Origin: Desulfurispirillum indicum S5
GTDB lineage: Bacteria > Chrysiogenota > Chrysiogenetes > Chrysiogenales > Chrysiogenaceae
DNA length: 64,000 bases
Direction: 5' to 3'
Assembly (NCBI RefSeq): GCF_000177635.2
Contig: NC_014836.1
Span: forward strand, 1,252,001 to 1,316,000
The translations under genes and the position numbers were made by a program. The notes beneath the pieces were generated by a model. It was given only the letters and a program-made list of their open reading frames with translations. It was not told the DNA's origin and searched no databases. Below are positions 52,579-61,482 of the stretch, one piece after another (the stretch's first letter is position 1; every line of letters starts with the position of its first letter).

Positions 52579-53742
52579 TCAGGGCCCCGGCTGCTTCGGC
52601 AGGAAGATATAGAGATTTCCCTGCTCTTTCATGTGACCTGCCAGCAGTTCCGCATCCTGACCGAATCCGAAGAACAGGTCAATGCGGGCCGGCCCCTTGA
52701 TGGCGGCCCCGCGATCCTGGGCTACAGTCAGGATTGTGATGGGCTCGTCGCTGAGCGGGTTCCTGGTCTGGAGAAACACCGGAGTGCCTGTGGGGATAGA
52801 GGCGGGGTCGGTTGCCACCGACCGCCAGGGGGTGAGCACGACACCGGCACTGCCGAGGGGGCTGCGCAGCGGGTCAAGTTCGCGGAAGAAGATATAACGC
52901 GGGTTGTGGTGCAGCAACGGCATGCTGCGCTCCGGGTTCTGCCTGAGCCAGGCTCTGATGGCCTGCATTGATATCTCTTCACGGCTGATGGCTCCTTCGT
53001 CGATCAGAACCCTGCCGATGGAGCGATAGGGGTGCCCGTTATGGTCGGCAAATCCTACGGACACAAAAGATCCATCGGTCAGCTGAATTCGTCCGGAGCC
53101 CTGTACGTGAAGGAAGAAGAGGTCGACGGGGTCAGCGACCCAGGCGATGGGTTGAGGGGTGCGCGCCTTGCCCTGGTCAATGTCCCGGCGCGTCCAGTAG
53201 GGCAGAACACGCCGGTTTTCCAGGCGTCCCCGCGGGTCGGTCCCCTGAACCTGGACGCCCAGTTCAATCCGCAGCATATCTTCGGGCACTCTGTGTACCG
53301 GATAGCGGAAGTGGTCGCTGGACGTGAGGCTGCCTTGCAGCAGGGGTTCATAGTAGCCGGTGATCAAGGTGCGGGACTGCGCGGCGGCGGGATTGACACG
53401 GTACGGCTCGAAGTGCTCGTGCAGGAAGGCGAGGATACGTCGCTGATCCATGTTCTGGCTGGAGGTGGCCTGGCAGGTGTGGGTCCAGTCGCTGCGGTCG
53501 GTTTGCACCTGCTGACAGGTGCGAATAAACGCCTGCCAGAATTCCTTCAGATTGTCATCCGCAAGGCCGCTCAGTTCATTCCAGGTGGATTTTTTGAGCA
53601 GTGGTGGCTCCTGGGGTGCCTTGAGGGTGCAACCTGTGAGAAAAAGAGCCAGCAGAAAAAGAAAGAAAAATATCAGGAGGTTTTTCGTGAAATGAAGGAG
53701 AACAGAACATCTTTTCGATTTACGGGCTGCTGTGGAAGTCAG
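52579..53742 (-). CDS. mltA: Membrane-bound lytic transglycosylase A, non-standard start
   Basis: A lytic transglycosylase that cleaves peptidoglycan to anhydromuropeptides. The usual open frame from GTG 53508 gives 309 residues with YYEPLLQGS, VQGSGRIQLTDG and the 3D-type tail (VAQDRGAAIKGPARIDLFFG). Upstream of that GTG the frame continues without stop and encodes typical MltA N-terminal sequence (W-N-E-L-S-G-L-A-D-D) and a lipoprotein signal with lipobox LTGC, so the GTG is not the true start. No ATG, GTG or TTG exists in frame before the stop at 53757-53755. A CTG at 53742 with AAGGGGA 7 bases upstream is the best candidate and gives 387 residues with lipid Cys38. A sequence error is the alternative. 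Confidence 0.8.
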   Translation of the reverse strand: MTSTAARKSKRCSVLLHFTKNLLIFFFLFLLALFLTGCTLKAPQEPPLLKKSTWNELSGLADDNLKEFWQAFIRTCQQVQTDRSDWTHTCQATSSQNMDQRRILAFLHEHFEPYRVNPAAAQSRTLITGYYEPLLQGSLTSSDHFRYPVHRVPEDMLRIELGVQVQGTDPRGRLENRRVLPYWTRRDIDQGKARTPQPIAWVADPVDLFFLHVQGSGRIQLTDGSFVSVGFADHNGHPYRSIGRVLIDEGAISREEISMQAIRAWLRQNPERSMPLLHHNPRYIFFRELDPLRSPLGSAGVVLTPWRSVATDPASIPTGTPVFLQTRNPLSDEPITILTVAQDRGAAIKGPARIDLFFGFGQDAELLAGHMKEQGNLYIFLPKQPGP

Positions 53743-53906
53743 TTTGCTATCCCCTTAGTTTCAAGGTGTTTTCATTTGTGAATTGGTTGATTTTCAGCCG
53801 ATATTGCTTGCATTTTGCCATGTTACTTTATACATAGTAATGCTGTTTTGGAGATTTTTTATAACACATATAACCAAAAATTTTGAGAAATGGAAGTTGC
53901 GGAACT
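53743..53906. other. AT-rich divergent region between mltA and mrp
   Basis: 164 bases, markedly more AT-rich than its surroundings, without a gene. TTATAC/TATACA near 53829-53836 may be a -10 for the mrp operon, but the spacing to TTGCTT or TTGCAT upstream is not ideal. Confidence 0.35.
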
Positions 53907-56732
53907 ATGAGTTTACCACTGATTCCTCTGCTGCCTCTCCTGGGGGCCATCATACCCCCGCTGTTTCAGAGTCGAAATGCCAATGCCATCAGTGCCGGTG
54001 TTATCGCGGCTTTGTCACTGTTGCTGCTCCTGCTTCACGCGCCAGCAGTATTTTCCGGTGAAATGCCTCTGGTCAGCTGGAGCTGGGTTCCGGCCATCGG
54101 CCTGAACTTTGCCTTCCGTGTCAGCGGTTTCGGCTTTTTCTTTGCCTTTCTCATCCTTTTTATCGGCCTGCTGATCATCCTCTATGCCCGTTATTACATC
54201 AGCGCTGAAGATCCCATGGGGCGTTTCTACAGTTACCTGCTCCTTTTCATGGGCTCCATGCTGGGGATCGTCCTCTCCGAAAACCTGATTCTGCTGGTAA
54301 TGTTCTGGGAACTTACCAGTATCAGCTCCTTTCTGCTGATCGGCTTCTGGAGCTACCGCACCGATGCCCGTGAGGGCGCGCGCATGGCTCTGGTCATTAC
54401 CGGTGCCGGTGGGCTGGCCATGCTGGCGGGATTCATCCTGCTGGGCAACATGGTGGGCAGTTTTGAACTGACCGATGTCCTGGCTGCAAAAGACATTGTG
54501 CATGCCCACCCCCTCTATCCGGTTATGCTGATTCTGGTGCTGCTGGGTGCTTTTACCAAGTCGGCCCAGTTCCCCTTCCAGTTCTGGTTACCCCACGCCA
54601 TGGCGGCTCCCACCCCTGTCAGCGCCTACCTGCACTCGGCAACCATGGTCAAGGCCGGGGTTTTCCTGCTGGCCCTGCTCTTCCCCGTGCTTTCCGGTAG
54701 CTCACTGTGGTTTTATATTGTCACTCCCGTCGGTCTGGCGACCCTTATGTTCGCTGCCTACATGGCCATTTTTAAAGATGACCTCAAGGGCCTGCTGGCC
54801 TATTCCACAGTCAGCCACCTGGGCCTGATCACCTTGCTGCTGGGCCTTGGCAGCCCCCTGGCGGCCTTCACGGCGGTGTTCCATATTCTCAACCATGCTA
54901 CCTTCAAGGCCGGGCTCTTTATGCTGGCCGGTATCATTGACCATGAAACCGGAACCCGTGACATGAAGAAACTGGCAGGCCTCTGGAAGTATATGCCTAT
55001 TACTGGCACGCTGGTTATGGTTGGCTGCGCCTCCATGGCCGGGGTTCCCTTGTTTAACGGGTTCCTGAGCAAGGAGATGTTCCTGGCGGAAACCCTGGAA
55101 CCGAACCTCTTTGGCGCAGCTTCCTGGATTGTTCCCCTGGGGGCGACCCTGGCGGCGATCTTCGCCGTGGCCTACTCTATCCGTATGGTGCATGACGTGT
55201 TCTTCAATGGCGAAGCACAGGATTTGCCCAAAAAGCCCCATGAGCCACCCCACGGCATGCGTCTGCCTTCGGAAATCCTGATGGTGCTCTGTGTGGCCGT
55301 CGGCCTCTTCCCGGCCCTGCTGGCCGGCCCCATCGTCAATGTCGCAGCCGGAAGCATCCTGGGTGCCGACTTGCCCGACTACCATATTGCCATCTGGCAT
55401 GGCTTCAACATGGCCCTGGCTCTGAGTGTCATCGCCCTGATCGGTGGTGCCGCCCTCTACTTCTTCAAGTCCAAGGCCTTTGATGCCCACACCTGGTTTT
55501 ACGCCCACTTTGACGGCAAGGGGAATTTTGAGGCCATTATCAGCGCCCTGGTAAAAGGCTCGCGCTGGATTACCGGAACTCTGGAAAACGGCTCATTGCA
55601 GCGATATCTGGCGCTGCTGGTCGGTTCAGCCCTGGTACTGGGAATCAGTCCATTTCTCGGCAGCGCTTCACCGTTCCTCGGCACACTCCCCATGACGGCC
55701 ATTGATCCGGTGACACTGGTAATGGCTCTTGTGCTTGTGGTCGCGACGGTGGCCACGGTCCTGACCCATCACAATCGCATTGTGTCGCTGCTGATGCTCA
55801 GCACCGTGGGTCTGCTGGTCTCGCTGGCCTTTGTGCGCTTCTCGGCGCCGGATCTGGCCCTGACCCAGATCTCTGTAGAGGTGGTGACGATTATTCTGCT
55901 GTTGATGGCACTGCACATGCTGCCCCGCACGACACCCCAGGAGTCCACTCCCGCCAGGCGCTGGCGTGATATCACCATCGCCGGCCTCTCGGGCGCGGGT
56001 ATTGCCGCTCTGATGATGGCTTTCTTTACCCGCCCCTACGACACCATTGCGACCTACTTCTTGGAAAACAGTAAACCTTTGGGAGGCGGCACCAATGTGG
56101 TGAACGTCATCCTGGTTGACTTCCGGGGCTTTGATACTCTGGGGGAAATTGCGGTTCTTGGCATAGCCGGCCTTGGCATTTACGCCATGCTGCATGGCCT
56201 TGAGCTCAAAGCGCCCCGTACCGACGCCTTTGGCCGCTTCTGGTCTTCCGATCGCTTCCCAGTTATTCTGGCATCCATCACCAGACCGCTGCTGCCACTG
56301 GCGCTGCTGTTCTCCTTCTACATCTTCCTGCGTGGTCACAATGAGCCAGGTGGCGGCTTTATCGCCGGATTGATTACGGCGACCGTCCTTATCCTGCAGT
56401 ATATTGCCAGTGGTATTGTCTGGACGCGTCCGCGCCTGAACTTTGACAACCATATCATCATGGCCTGGGGTCTGCTGATTGCCGTGCTGACGGGCCTTGG
56501 CAGCTGGGTCGTGGGCTATCCCTTCCTTACCAGCTCCTTCACCTACCTGACCTGGCCGCTGGTGGGTACCTTTGAAGTGGCCAGCGCCATCGCCTTTGAC
56601 ATCGGCGTGTACCTGACGGTTATCGGCTCGGTGCTGCTGATCCTGGTAAAACTCGGGTCCATGAACTCTCCTGATGCCATGACCGTCTCAACGGCTGCCA
56701 TGGAACAGGAAAAAGGAAAGAGGAGCAACTGA
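53907..56732 (+). CDS. mrpA: Mrp antiporter subunit A fused to subunit B
   Basis: A 941-residue inner-membrane protein. The first 500 residues are NuoL/MrpA-like (FWELTSISSFLLIGFW, KSAQFPFQFWLPHAMAAPTPVSAYLHSATMVKAG pattern). DUF4040-type helices follow (FSAPDLALTQISVEV). The last 150 residues form an MnhB domain (FYIFLRGHNEPGGGFIAGL), so B is fused to A, as in rhizobial PhaAB. Mrp complexes exchange internal Na+ (or K+) for H+ using the proton-motive force, giving alkali and salt tolerance. ATG 53907 is taken; a TTG at 53883 is possible. Its stop overlaps mrpC by 1 base. Confidence 0.93.
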   Translation: MSLPLIPLLPLLGAIIPPLFQSRNANAISAGVIAALSLLLLLLHAPAVFSGEMPLVSWSWVPAIGLNFAFRVSGFGFFFAFLILFIGLLIILYARYYISAEDPMGRFYSYLLLFMGSMLGIVLSENLILLVMFWELTSISSFLLIGFWSYRTDAREGARMALVITGAGGLAMLAGFILLGNMVGSFELTDVLAAKDIVHAHPLYPVMLILVLLGAFTKSAQFPFQFWLPHAMAAPTPVSAYLHSATMVKAGVFLLALLFPVLSGSSLWFYIVTPVGLATLMFAAYMAIFKDDLKGLLAYSTVSHLGLITLLLGLGSPLAAFTAVFHILNHATFKAGLFMLAGIIDHETGTRDMKKLAGLWKYMPITGTLVMVGCASMAGVPLFNGFLSKEMFLAETLEPNLFGAASWIVPLGATLAAIFAVAYSIRMVHDVFFNGEAQDLPKKPHEPPHGMRLPSEILMVLCVAVGLFPALLAGPIVNVAAGSILGADLPDYHIAIWHGFNMALALSVIALIGGAALYFFKSKAFDAHTWFYAHFDGKGNFEAIISALVKGSRWITGTLENGSLQRYLALLVGSALVLGISPFLGSASPFLGTLPMTAIDPVTLVMALVLVVATVATVLTHHNRIVSLLMLSTVGLLVSLAFVRFSAPDLALTQISVEVVTIILLLMALHMLPRTTPQESTPARRWRDITIAGLSGAGIAALMMAFFTRPYDTIATYFLENSKPLGGGTNVVNVILVDFRGFDTLGEIAVLGIAGLGIYAMLHGLELKAPRTDAFGRFWSSDRFPVILASITRPLLPLALLFSFYIFLRGHNEPGGGFIAGLITATVLILQYIASGIVWTRPRLNFDNHIIMAWGLLIAVLTGLGSWVVGYPFLTSSFTYLTWPLVGTFEVASAIAFDIGVYLTVIGSVLLILVKLGSMNSPDAMTVSTAAMEQEKGKRSN

Positions 56733-57064
56733 TGGAACTGCTTGTATCTCTCTGCCTCGGTCTGCTGGTAGCCTGTGGCGTCTATCTTATGCTCAGGGCA
56801 AGAACCTTTCCCGTCGTGGTGGGTCTGACCATGATTGGTTACGCGGTAAATATGTTTCTGTTTTTTTCGGGTCGCATTCACAGCAATCTTCCCGCGGTCA
56901 TTTCCCCGGACCGGGTCGCCTATGCTGACCCATTGCCCCAGGCGCTCGTGCTGACGGCTATCGTCATCGGTTTCGGCATGACGGCCTTTGTGGTCGTGCT
57001 GGCCCTCAGGGCCAAAGGCGAGCTGGGAACCGATCATGTTGACGGGAAGGAGAGCGCCCAATGA
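56732..57064 (+). CDS. mrpC: Mrp antiporter subunit C
   Basis: A 110-residue NuoK-like subunit with three membrane helices. G-V-Y-L-M-L-R and GLTMIGYAVNMFLF are characteristic, and ADPLPQALVLTAIVIGFG matches the third helix. AAAGAGGAG precedes the ATG, which overlaps the mrpA stop; its own stop overlaps mrpD (ATGA). Confidence 0.94.
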   Translation: MELLVSLCLGLLVACGVYLMLRARTFPVVVGLTMIGYAVNMFLFFSGRIHSNLPAVISPDRVAYADPLPQALVLTAIVIGFGMTAFVVVLALRAKGELGTDHVDGKESAQ

Positions 57065-58629
57065 GTCACTTCGTCGCACTGCCTCTGCTGTTGCCGCTTA
57101 TCGTCGGCATCCTCATGGTCATGGGTGTCAATCGCAGCCTGCACTGGCAACGTTCCCTCGGATTGCTCAGCACGGTTTCGCTGGTTGTCATTACAGGCAT
57201 TCTGCTGCTGCAGAGTGCATCTGGGCCCATTCAGGTTTATGCCATGGGGGACTGGAATCCGCCCTTTGGTATTGTGCTCGTGGTCGATCGTCTCAGCGCG
57301 TTCATGATCTTCATTACTGCGGTGCTGTCACTGTTCTGCCTGCTCTACGCCATGGGCGGAACCGACTCCCTGGGCAAGAACTTTCACGCCCTTTTCCAGA
57401 TGCAGCTGCTGGGAATCAATGGCGCCTTCATGACAGGCGATATCTTTAACCTCTTTGTCTTCTTTGAAATCATGCTGCTGGCCTCCTACGGACTGGTGCT
57501 CCACGGCGGTGGCGCGAAACGCACAGCAGCCAGCCTGCACTATGTGGTTATCAACCTGCTGGGTTCCGCGCTCTTCCTGGTCGGGGTGGGTGTGCTCTAC
57601 AGCATACTCGGCAGCCTGAACATGGCCGACCTGGCCGTGCGCATGAGTCTGGCAGGGGAAGAGAACGCAGCGCTGCTGCAGGCCAGTGGCCTGATTCTCT
57701 TCAGCGTCTTTGCTCTCAAGGCCGCCATGCTGCCCCTCTATTTCTGGCTTCCCAATACCTATGGCTTTACCAGTGCGCCAGTGGCCGCGCTCTTCGCCAT
57801 TATGACCAAGGTTGGCGTCTATGTCATCCTGCGGGTGTACAGCCTGATATTCGGTGAGCACGCCGGCGTGGCGGCCAATCTCGTAGAGCCCTGGCTGTTG
57901 CCCGTGGCGCTGATCACCCTGGTATGCGGCGCCATTGGCGTTGTGGCGGCCCGTGACCTGCGCCGTGCCATTGCCTATATGGTGGTGGTCTCCGTGGGAA
58001 CGCTCCTGGCCGTAATAGGCACCTTCACTGCCGACGCCATTGCTTCGGCGCTGGTCTATCTGCCCCACACCACCTTCGTGACGGCGGGCATGTTCCTGGT
58101 TGCCGACATGATTCGTCAGCAGCGCATTCACGAGGCCACCACCCTGCGTCCGGATCTGCCAGTGGCCCAGCATCGTCTGCTGGGGCTGCTCTTTTTCGCA
58201 GGCGCCATCGCCATTGCCGGTCTGCCACCCCTGAGTGGCTTCATGGCGAAAGCCATGATGCTGGTTGCGGTACAGCAGAGTTCTTCAGTGGCCTTTATCT
58301 GGGCGATTATCCTGCTGGGTGGCCTGATGGGACTGATTGCCATTGGCCGCGCCGGCAGCATTATCTTCTGGAAAGTCCTGCCCCTTGATGATGGTGGAAA
58401 GGATGCCTATACGAAAAAGCCCCATCCCGATGCGCGCATATTCTCCCTGGGCTACGCGTTCCCCGCGCTTGCCCTGATTGCCATCAGTCCGTTGCTGGTA
58501 ATGTTTGCCGGCCCTTTAAGTGAATTTGCCACCGCAGCGTCCCAGCAGATCACGACTCCCACCGAGTATATCCGTGCTGTGCTGGGATCTGATGCCGTTG
58601 CCCTTATGAAAATCGCGGGAGGTCAGTGA
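57061..58629 (+). CDS. mrpD: Mrp antiporter subunit D
   Basis: A 522-residue NuoM/NuoN-like proton-translocating subunit with about 14 helices. FNLFVFFEIMLLASYGLVLHGG holds the conserved Glu; KAAMLPLYFWLPNTY the conserved Lys. Overlaps mrpC and mrpE by 4 bases and 1 base. Confidence 0.94.
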   Translation: MSHFVALPLLLPLIVGILMVMGVNRSLHWQRSLGLLSTVSLVVITGILLLQSASGPIQVYAMGDWNPPFGIVLVVDRLSAFMIFITAVLSLFCLLYAMGGTDSLGKNFHALFQMQLLGINGAFMTGDIFNLFVFFEIMLLASYGLVLHGGGAKRTAASLHYVVINLLGSALFLVGVGVLYSILGSLNMADLAVRMSLAGEENAALLQASGLILFSVFALKAAMLPLYFWLPNTYGFTSAPVAALFAIMTKVGVYVILRVYSLIFGEHAGVAANLVEPWLLPVALITLVCGAIGVVAARDLRRAIAYMVVVSVGTLLAVIGTFTADAIASALVYLPHTTFVTAGMFLVADMIRQQRIHEATTLRPDLPVAQHRLLGLLFFAGAIAIAGLPPLSGFMAKAMMLVAVQQSSSVAFIWAIILLGGLMGLIAIGRAGSIIFWKVLPLDDGGKDAYTKKPHPDARIFSLGYAFPALALIAISPLLVMFAGPLSEFATAASQQITTPTEYIRAVLGSDAVALMKIAGGQ

Positions 58630-59129
58630 TGAAATCCAGTAAGTGGCTCCCCCACCCCCTGATGACCGTTGTACTGATTGTTCTGTGGTTGCTGCTGAAC
58701 AATACCTTCTCATTCGGGCACGTGGTGCTCGGAGCGGTGTTTGGTGTGGCTATTCCCCTGTTTACCAACAAATTCTGGCCGGAGCGTCCCTGCATCTCAA
58801 GCTACCGCAAGTTTTTCCACTTTTTCTTTGTGGTCTTTCTCTATGACGTGGTGGTGGCGAATATTACCGTGGTGCGGCTGATACTCCAGCCCGATATTGG
58901 CAAGCTGCAGCCGGATTTCATCGAGATACCCCTTGAGGCTGCCGATGACCTGGTCATCTCCATACTGGCCAGTGTCATTTCCCTGACGCCGGGGACGGTT
59001 TCTTCGGAAGTCAGCGCCGACCGCAAAACCCTGCTGGTGCATAACCTGAATGTTCCTGACAAGCAGGAGGCAATACAGGCCATAAAAACCCGATATGAAG
59101 CACCACTGAAGGAGATATTCTCATGCTGA
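58629..59129 (+). CDS. mrpE: Mrp antiporter subunit E
   Basis: A 166-residue subunit: two or three N-terminal membrane helices and a C-terminal soluble part with FIEIPLEAADDL, ISLTPGTVS and LLVHNL, the MnhE signature. ATG 58629 with GGGAGGT; it overlaps the mrpF start by 7 bases. Confidence 0.94.
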   Translation: MKSSKWLPHPLMTVVLIVLWLLLNNTFSFGHVVLGAVFGVAIPLFTNKFWPERPCISSYRKFFHFFFVVFLYDVVVANITVVRLILQPDIGKLQPDFIEIPLEAADDLVISILASVISLTPGTVSSEVSADRKTLLVHNLNVPDKQEAIQAIKTRYEAPLKEIFSC

Positions 59130-59392
59130 GCATCGCCATACCCATTGCCTTTCTCATGATGTGTATTGCCCAGTTGCTGAACCTCTATCGCCTGCTGAAG
59201 GGTCCCAGCCTGCCCGATCGCATTCTGGCCCTGGATACCATGTATATCAACGCCATTGCGCTGTTTATCCTGCTGGGAATTTTCTTTGACACCACCACCT
59301 ACTTTGAAGCGGCGCTGATCATTGCCGTCATGGGTTTTATCAGCACCGTTGCCGCCAGCAAGTATCTGCTGCGCGGCGACATCGTGGAATAA
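59123..59392 (+). CDS. mrpF: Mrp antiporter subunit F
   Basis: An 89-residue protein with three membrane helices; RLLKGPSLPDRILALDTM is the MnhF signature, carrying the conserved Asp. GAAGGAG is upstream of the ATG. Confidence 0.93.
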   Translation: MLSIAIPIAFLMMCIAQLLNLYRLLKGPSLPDRILALDTMYINAIALFILLGIFFDTTTYFEAALIIAVMGFISTVAASKYLLRGDIVE

Positions 59393-59401
59393 GGAGTCGC
59401 C

Positions 59402-59722
59402 ATGATTATCGTGGAATTCATCGTTTCATTCTTCATTCTGGTGGGGGCATTTTTCGCCTTGGCCGGCTCCATCGGTCTCTATCGACTGCGGGATTTCTTT
59501 ACCCGCCTGCATGGTCCCACAAAGGCCACGACCCTCGGCGTTGGCGGCATCGCCGTGGCATCTGCCATCTACTTCAGTTTCCAGCAAAGCGGCATCAGCC
59601 TGCATGAAGTGTTGATAACGCTCTTTCTCTTTATCACCGCGCCCATCAGCGCGCACTTTCTGGCCAAGGCTGCCCTGCATCAGAATCTCAAGAAGGACGA
59701 TGCTGAATCTGGCCAGGAGTGA
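59402..59722 (+). CDS. mrpG: Mrp antiporter subunit G
   Basis: A 106-residue protein with three membrane helices; LYRLRDFFTRLHGPTKATTLG is close to the MnhG signature. Last gene of the operon, followed by a strong terminator. With A/B fused, all seven Mrp functions are present. Confidence 0.94.
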   Translation: MIIVEFIVSFFILVGAFFALAGSIGLYRLRDFFTRLHGPTKATTLGVGGIAVASAIYFSFQQSGISLHEVLITLFLFITAPISAHFLAKAALHQNLKKDDAESGQE

Positions 59723-59736
59723 GGTTTCCGCAAAGC

Positions 59737-59776
59737 AAAAATCCGAAGCACCAGGTGGTGCTTCGGATTTTTTTTT
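59737..59776. terminator. Bidirectional terminator
   Basis: 16-bp stem AAAAATCCGAAGCACC / GGTGCTTCGGATTTTT with a 4-base loop and a long T run. It ends mrpG (plus) and the DEAD-box helicase gene (minus). Confidence 0.92.
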
Positions 59777-59794
59777 GAGAGCAGGGGACGGCAC

Positions 59795-61261
59795 TTATTT
59801 CTTGCGCGGCGCGGAACCCGTGTGTTTGACACGCTTGTTGGCAGGTTTGAATGGTTTTTTTGGTCCGCTGGATTTTCGGCCTTTCACAAAAGGTGCTTTG
59901 GGCTTCAGTTTATCCTTCTCGAAGACGACGCGCTGGATTTCCCGGTAGGAGGCCGGATCAAGCTCATCGCGATAAAAGTGTTGAATCAGCGCCGCCACGA
60001 TATTCTGGGCGGAATGCTTCTGCAGGATGTCCTGGGCAAAGTCGCCGTGCTGCTGGTATTCGCCGCTTTCGATGAGATTCTCAAGCGCTCCGGCGATGCT
60101 CTCTTTTTTCAGCTTGATAACCGTATTCACATCGGGCAGTTCCTGGCGTCGGATGGTCGTCTGGGTAATCTTCTGAATAAAGGCCAGTTTACGGAACTCC
60201 GCCGGACTGATAAAGGTGATGGCGGTACCTTCCTTGCCGGCACGGCCCGTGCGGCCGACGCGGTGGACGTAGCTTTCGGGGCTCTGGGGCAGTGAGAAGT
60301 TGATGACGTGGGTGAGGTTCTGCACATCAATGCCACGAGCCGCCACATCCGTGGCCACCAGAATATTGAGACGCTTGCGGCGGAAGGCATCCAGGATCTT
60401 TTCCCGCTGATTCTGGGAGACATCGCCGTGGAGGGCTTCGGTGACATATTTTCGATGCTGCAGCCTGCGTGTGATCTCATCGGCATCCACCTTGGTCCGG
60501 CAGAACACCACACCGTAGAAATCGGGGGTGATGTCGATGACCCGGCACAGGGCTTCAAATTTATCGGCTTCACGAACTTCGTAATAGATCTGGTCGGTCA
60601 GTGAAGTGGTCTTCTGGGTTTGCTCGGCTACCACATGTTCATAGGTGGACATGTAGCGTTTGGCAAGATTGAGTATAGGACGGGGCATGGTGGCGGAGAA
60701 GAGCAGCATGCGCTTTTCGGCGGGGGTGTGCTGCAGGATATTTTCGATATCTTCGATGAAGCCCATGTTGAGCATTTCATCAGCTTCGTCCAGCACCACA
60801 TACTCCAGGTGGCTCAGGTCAAGGTTGCCCCGGTCGATCAGATCCTGGATACGGCCGGGGGTGCCCACGGCAATGTGAACGCCCCGGCGCAGTTTCTGAA
60901 TCTGCAGGCCAATGGACTGTCCGCCATAGAGGGTTGCAATATCAAGCTTCATGGAACCGCACAGAGAGGTGATCTCGTCGGCGACCTGCAGGGCCAGTTC
61001 CCGGGTGGGGGTCAGGATGAGGGCCTGGATCTGGCGGCGTTCCGGTTTGACCGTTTCGATGATGGGCAGACCAAAGGCGGCAGTTTTTCCGGTGCCGGTC
61101 TGTGCCTGGCCCACCACGTCCACATGCTGATGGAGCACCAGGGGGATGCAGGCCTTCTGAATGCTTGTTGGTTTTTCAAATCCCTTTTCGCGCAGGGCCT
61201 GGAGTGTTTGTGCTGAGAGTCCAAGGGATTCAAAGGAATCCACTGGTGAAGATGCGGTCAT
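59795..61261 (-). CDS. DEAD-box ATP-dependent RNA helicase
   Basis: A 488-residue RNA helicase. Q motif GFEKPTSIQ, motif I AQTGTGKT at 53-60, DEAD at 158-161, SAT, and HRVGRTGRAGK. After the two RecA domains (to about 365) a region and a basic Lys/Pro-rich tail (KKPFKPANKR...) follow, as in DeaD/CshA/RhlE proteins that unwind structured RNA, aid ribosome assembly or act in cold. AAAGGAC precedes the ATG. A leader of about 165 nt is predicted, common for cold-induced helicases. It is not clear which subfamily name applies. Confidence 0.93.
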   Translation of the reverse strand: MTASSPVDSFESLGLSAQTLQALREKGFEKPTSIQKACIPLVLHQHVDVVGQAQTGTGKTAAFGLPIIETVKPERRQIQALILTPTRELALQVADEITSLCGSMKLDIATLYGGQSIGLQIQKLRRGVHIAVGTPGRIQDLIDRGNLDLSHLEYVVLDEADEMLNMGFIEDIENILQHTPAEKRMLLFSATMPRPILNLAKRYMSTYEHVVAEQTQKTTSLTDQIYYEVREADKFEALCRVIDITPDFYGVVFCRTKVDADEITRRLQHRKYVTEALHGDVSQNQREKILDAFRRKRLNILVATDVAARGIDVQNLTHVINFSLPQSPESYVHRVGRTGRAGKEGTAITFISPAEFRKLAFIQKITQTTIRRQELPDVNTVIKLKKESIAGALENLIESGEYQQHGDFAQDILQKHSAQNIVAALIQHFYRDELDPASYREIQRVVFEKDKLKPKAPFVKGRKSSGPKKPFKPANKRVKHTGSAPRKK

Positions 61262-61396
61262 TGATTGTCCTTTACTGTGTGTGTTTCATGGAACGCTATT
61301 ATCCTTGCGACAAACACACACTTGACACTTGGGGAAACCGCAAAAGGCATGGTGGCGCGTGAATAATAAGGCGTACTGCTACTGCCCGAGGGCGGG

Positions 61397-61414
61397 AGCC
61401 ACAGGGGTGGCTCA
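61397..61414 (-). promoter_or_regulatory. Leader hairpin before the helicase gene
   Basis: Stem of 7 bp GAGCCAC / GTGGCTC in the long untranslated leader between apt and the helicase. It may contribute to temperature or autoregulatory control; this is inference. Confidence 0.4.
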
Positions 61415-61434
61415 GTCTCAAAGGCGTGGGGATA

Positions 61435-61461
61435 GTATAGGAAATATCATCCGTTGGCAAC
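61435..61461 (-). promoter_or_regulatory. Possible helicase promoter
   Basis: On the minus strand TTGCCA (61461-61456), 15-base spacer, TATACT (61440-61435), just past the apt stop. The spacer is short, so a transcript shared with apt is also possible. Confidence 0.4.
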
Positions 61462-61482
61462 CACTATGAAGGTTCCTGCAGA

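Noticed and set aside
53907-56732. Missing mrpB as a gene loss
   Set aside because: The MnhB domain is fused to the C-terminus of MrpA.
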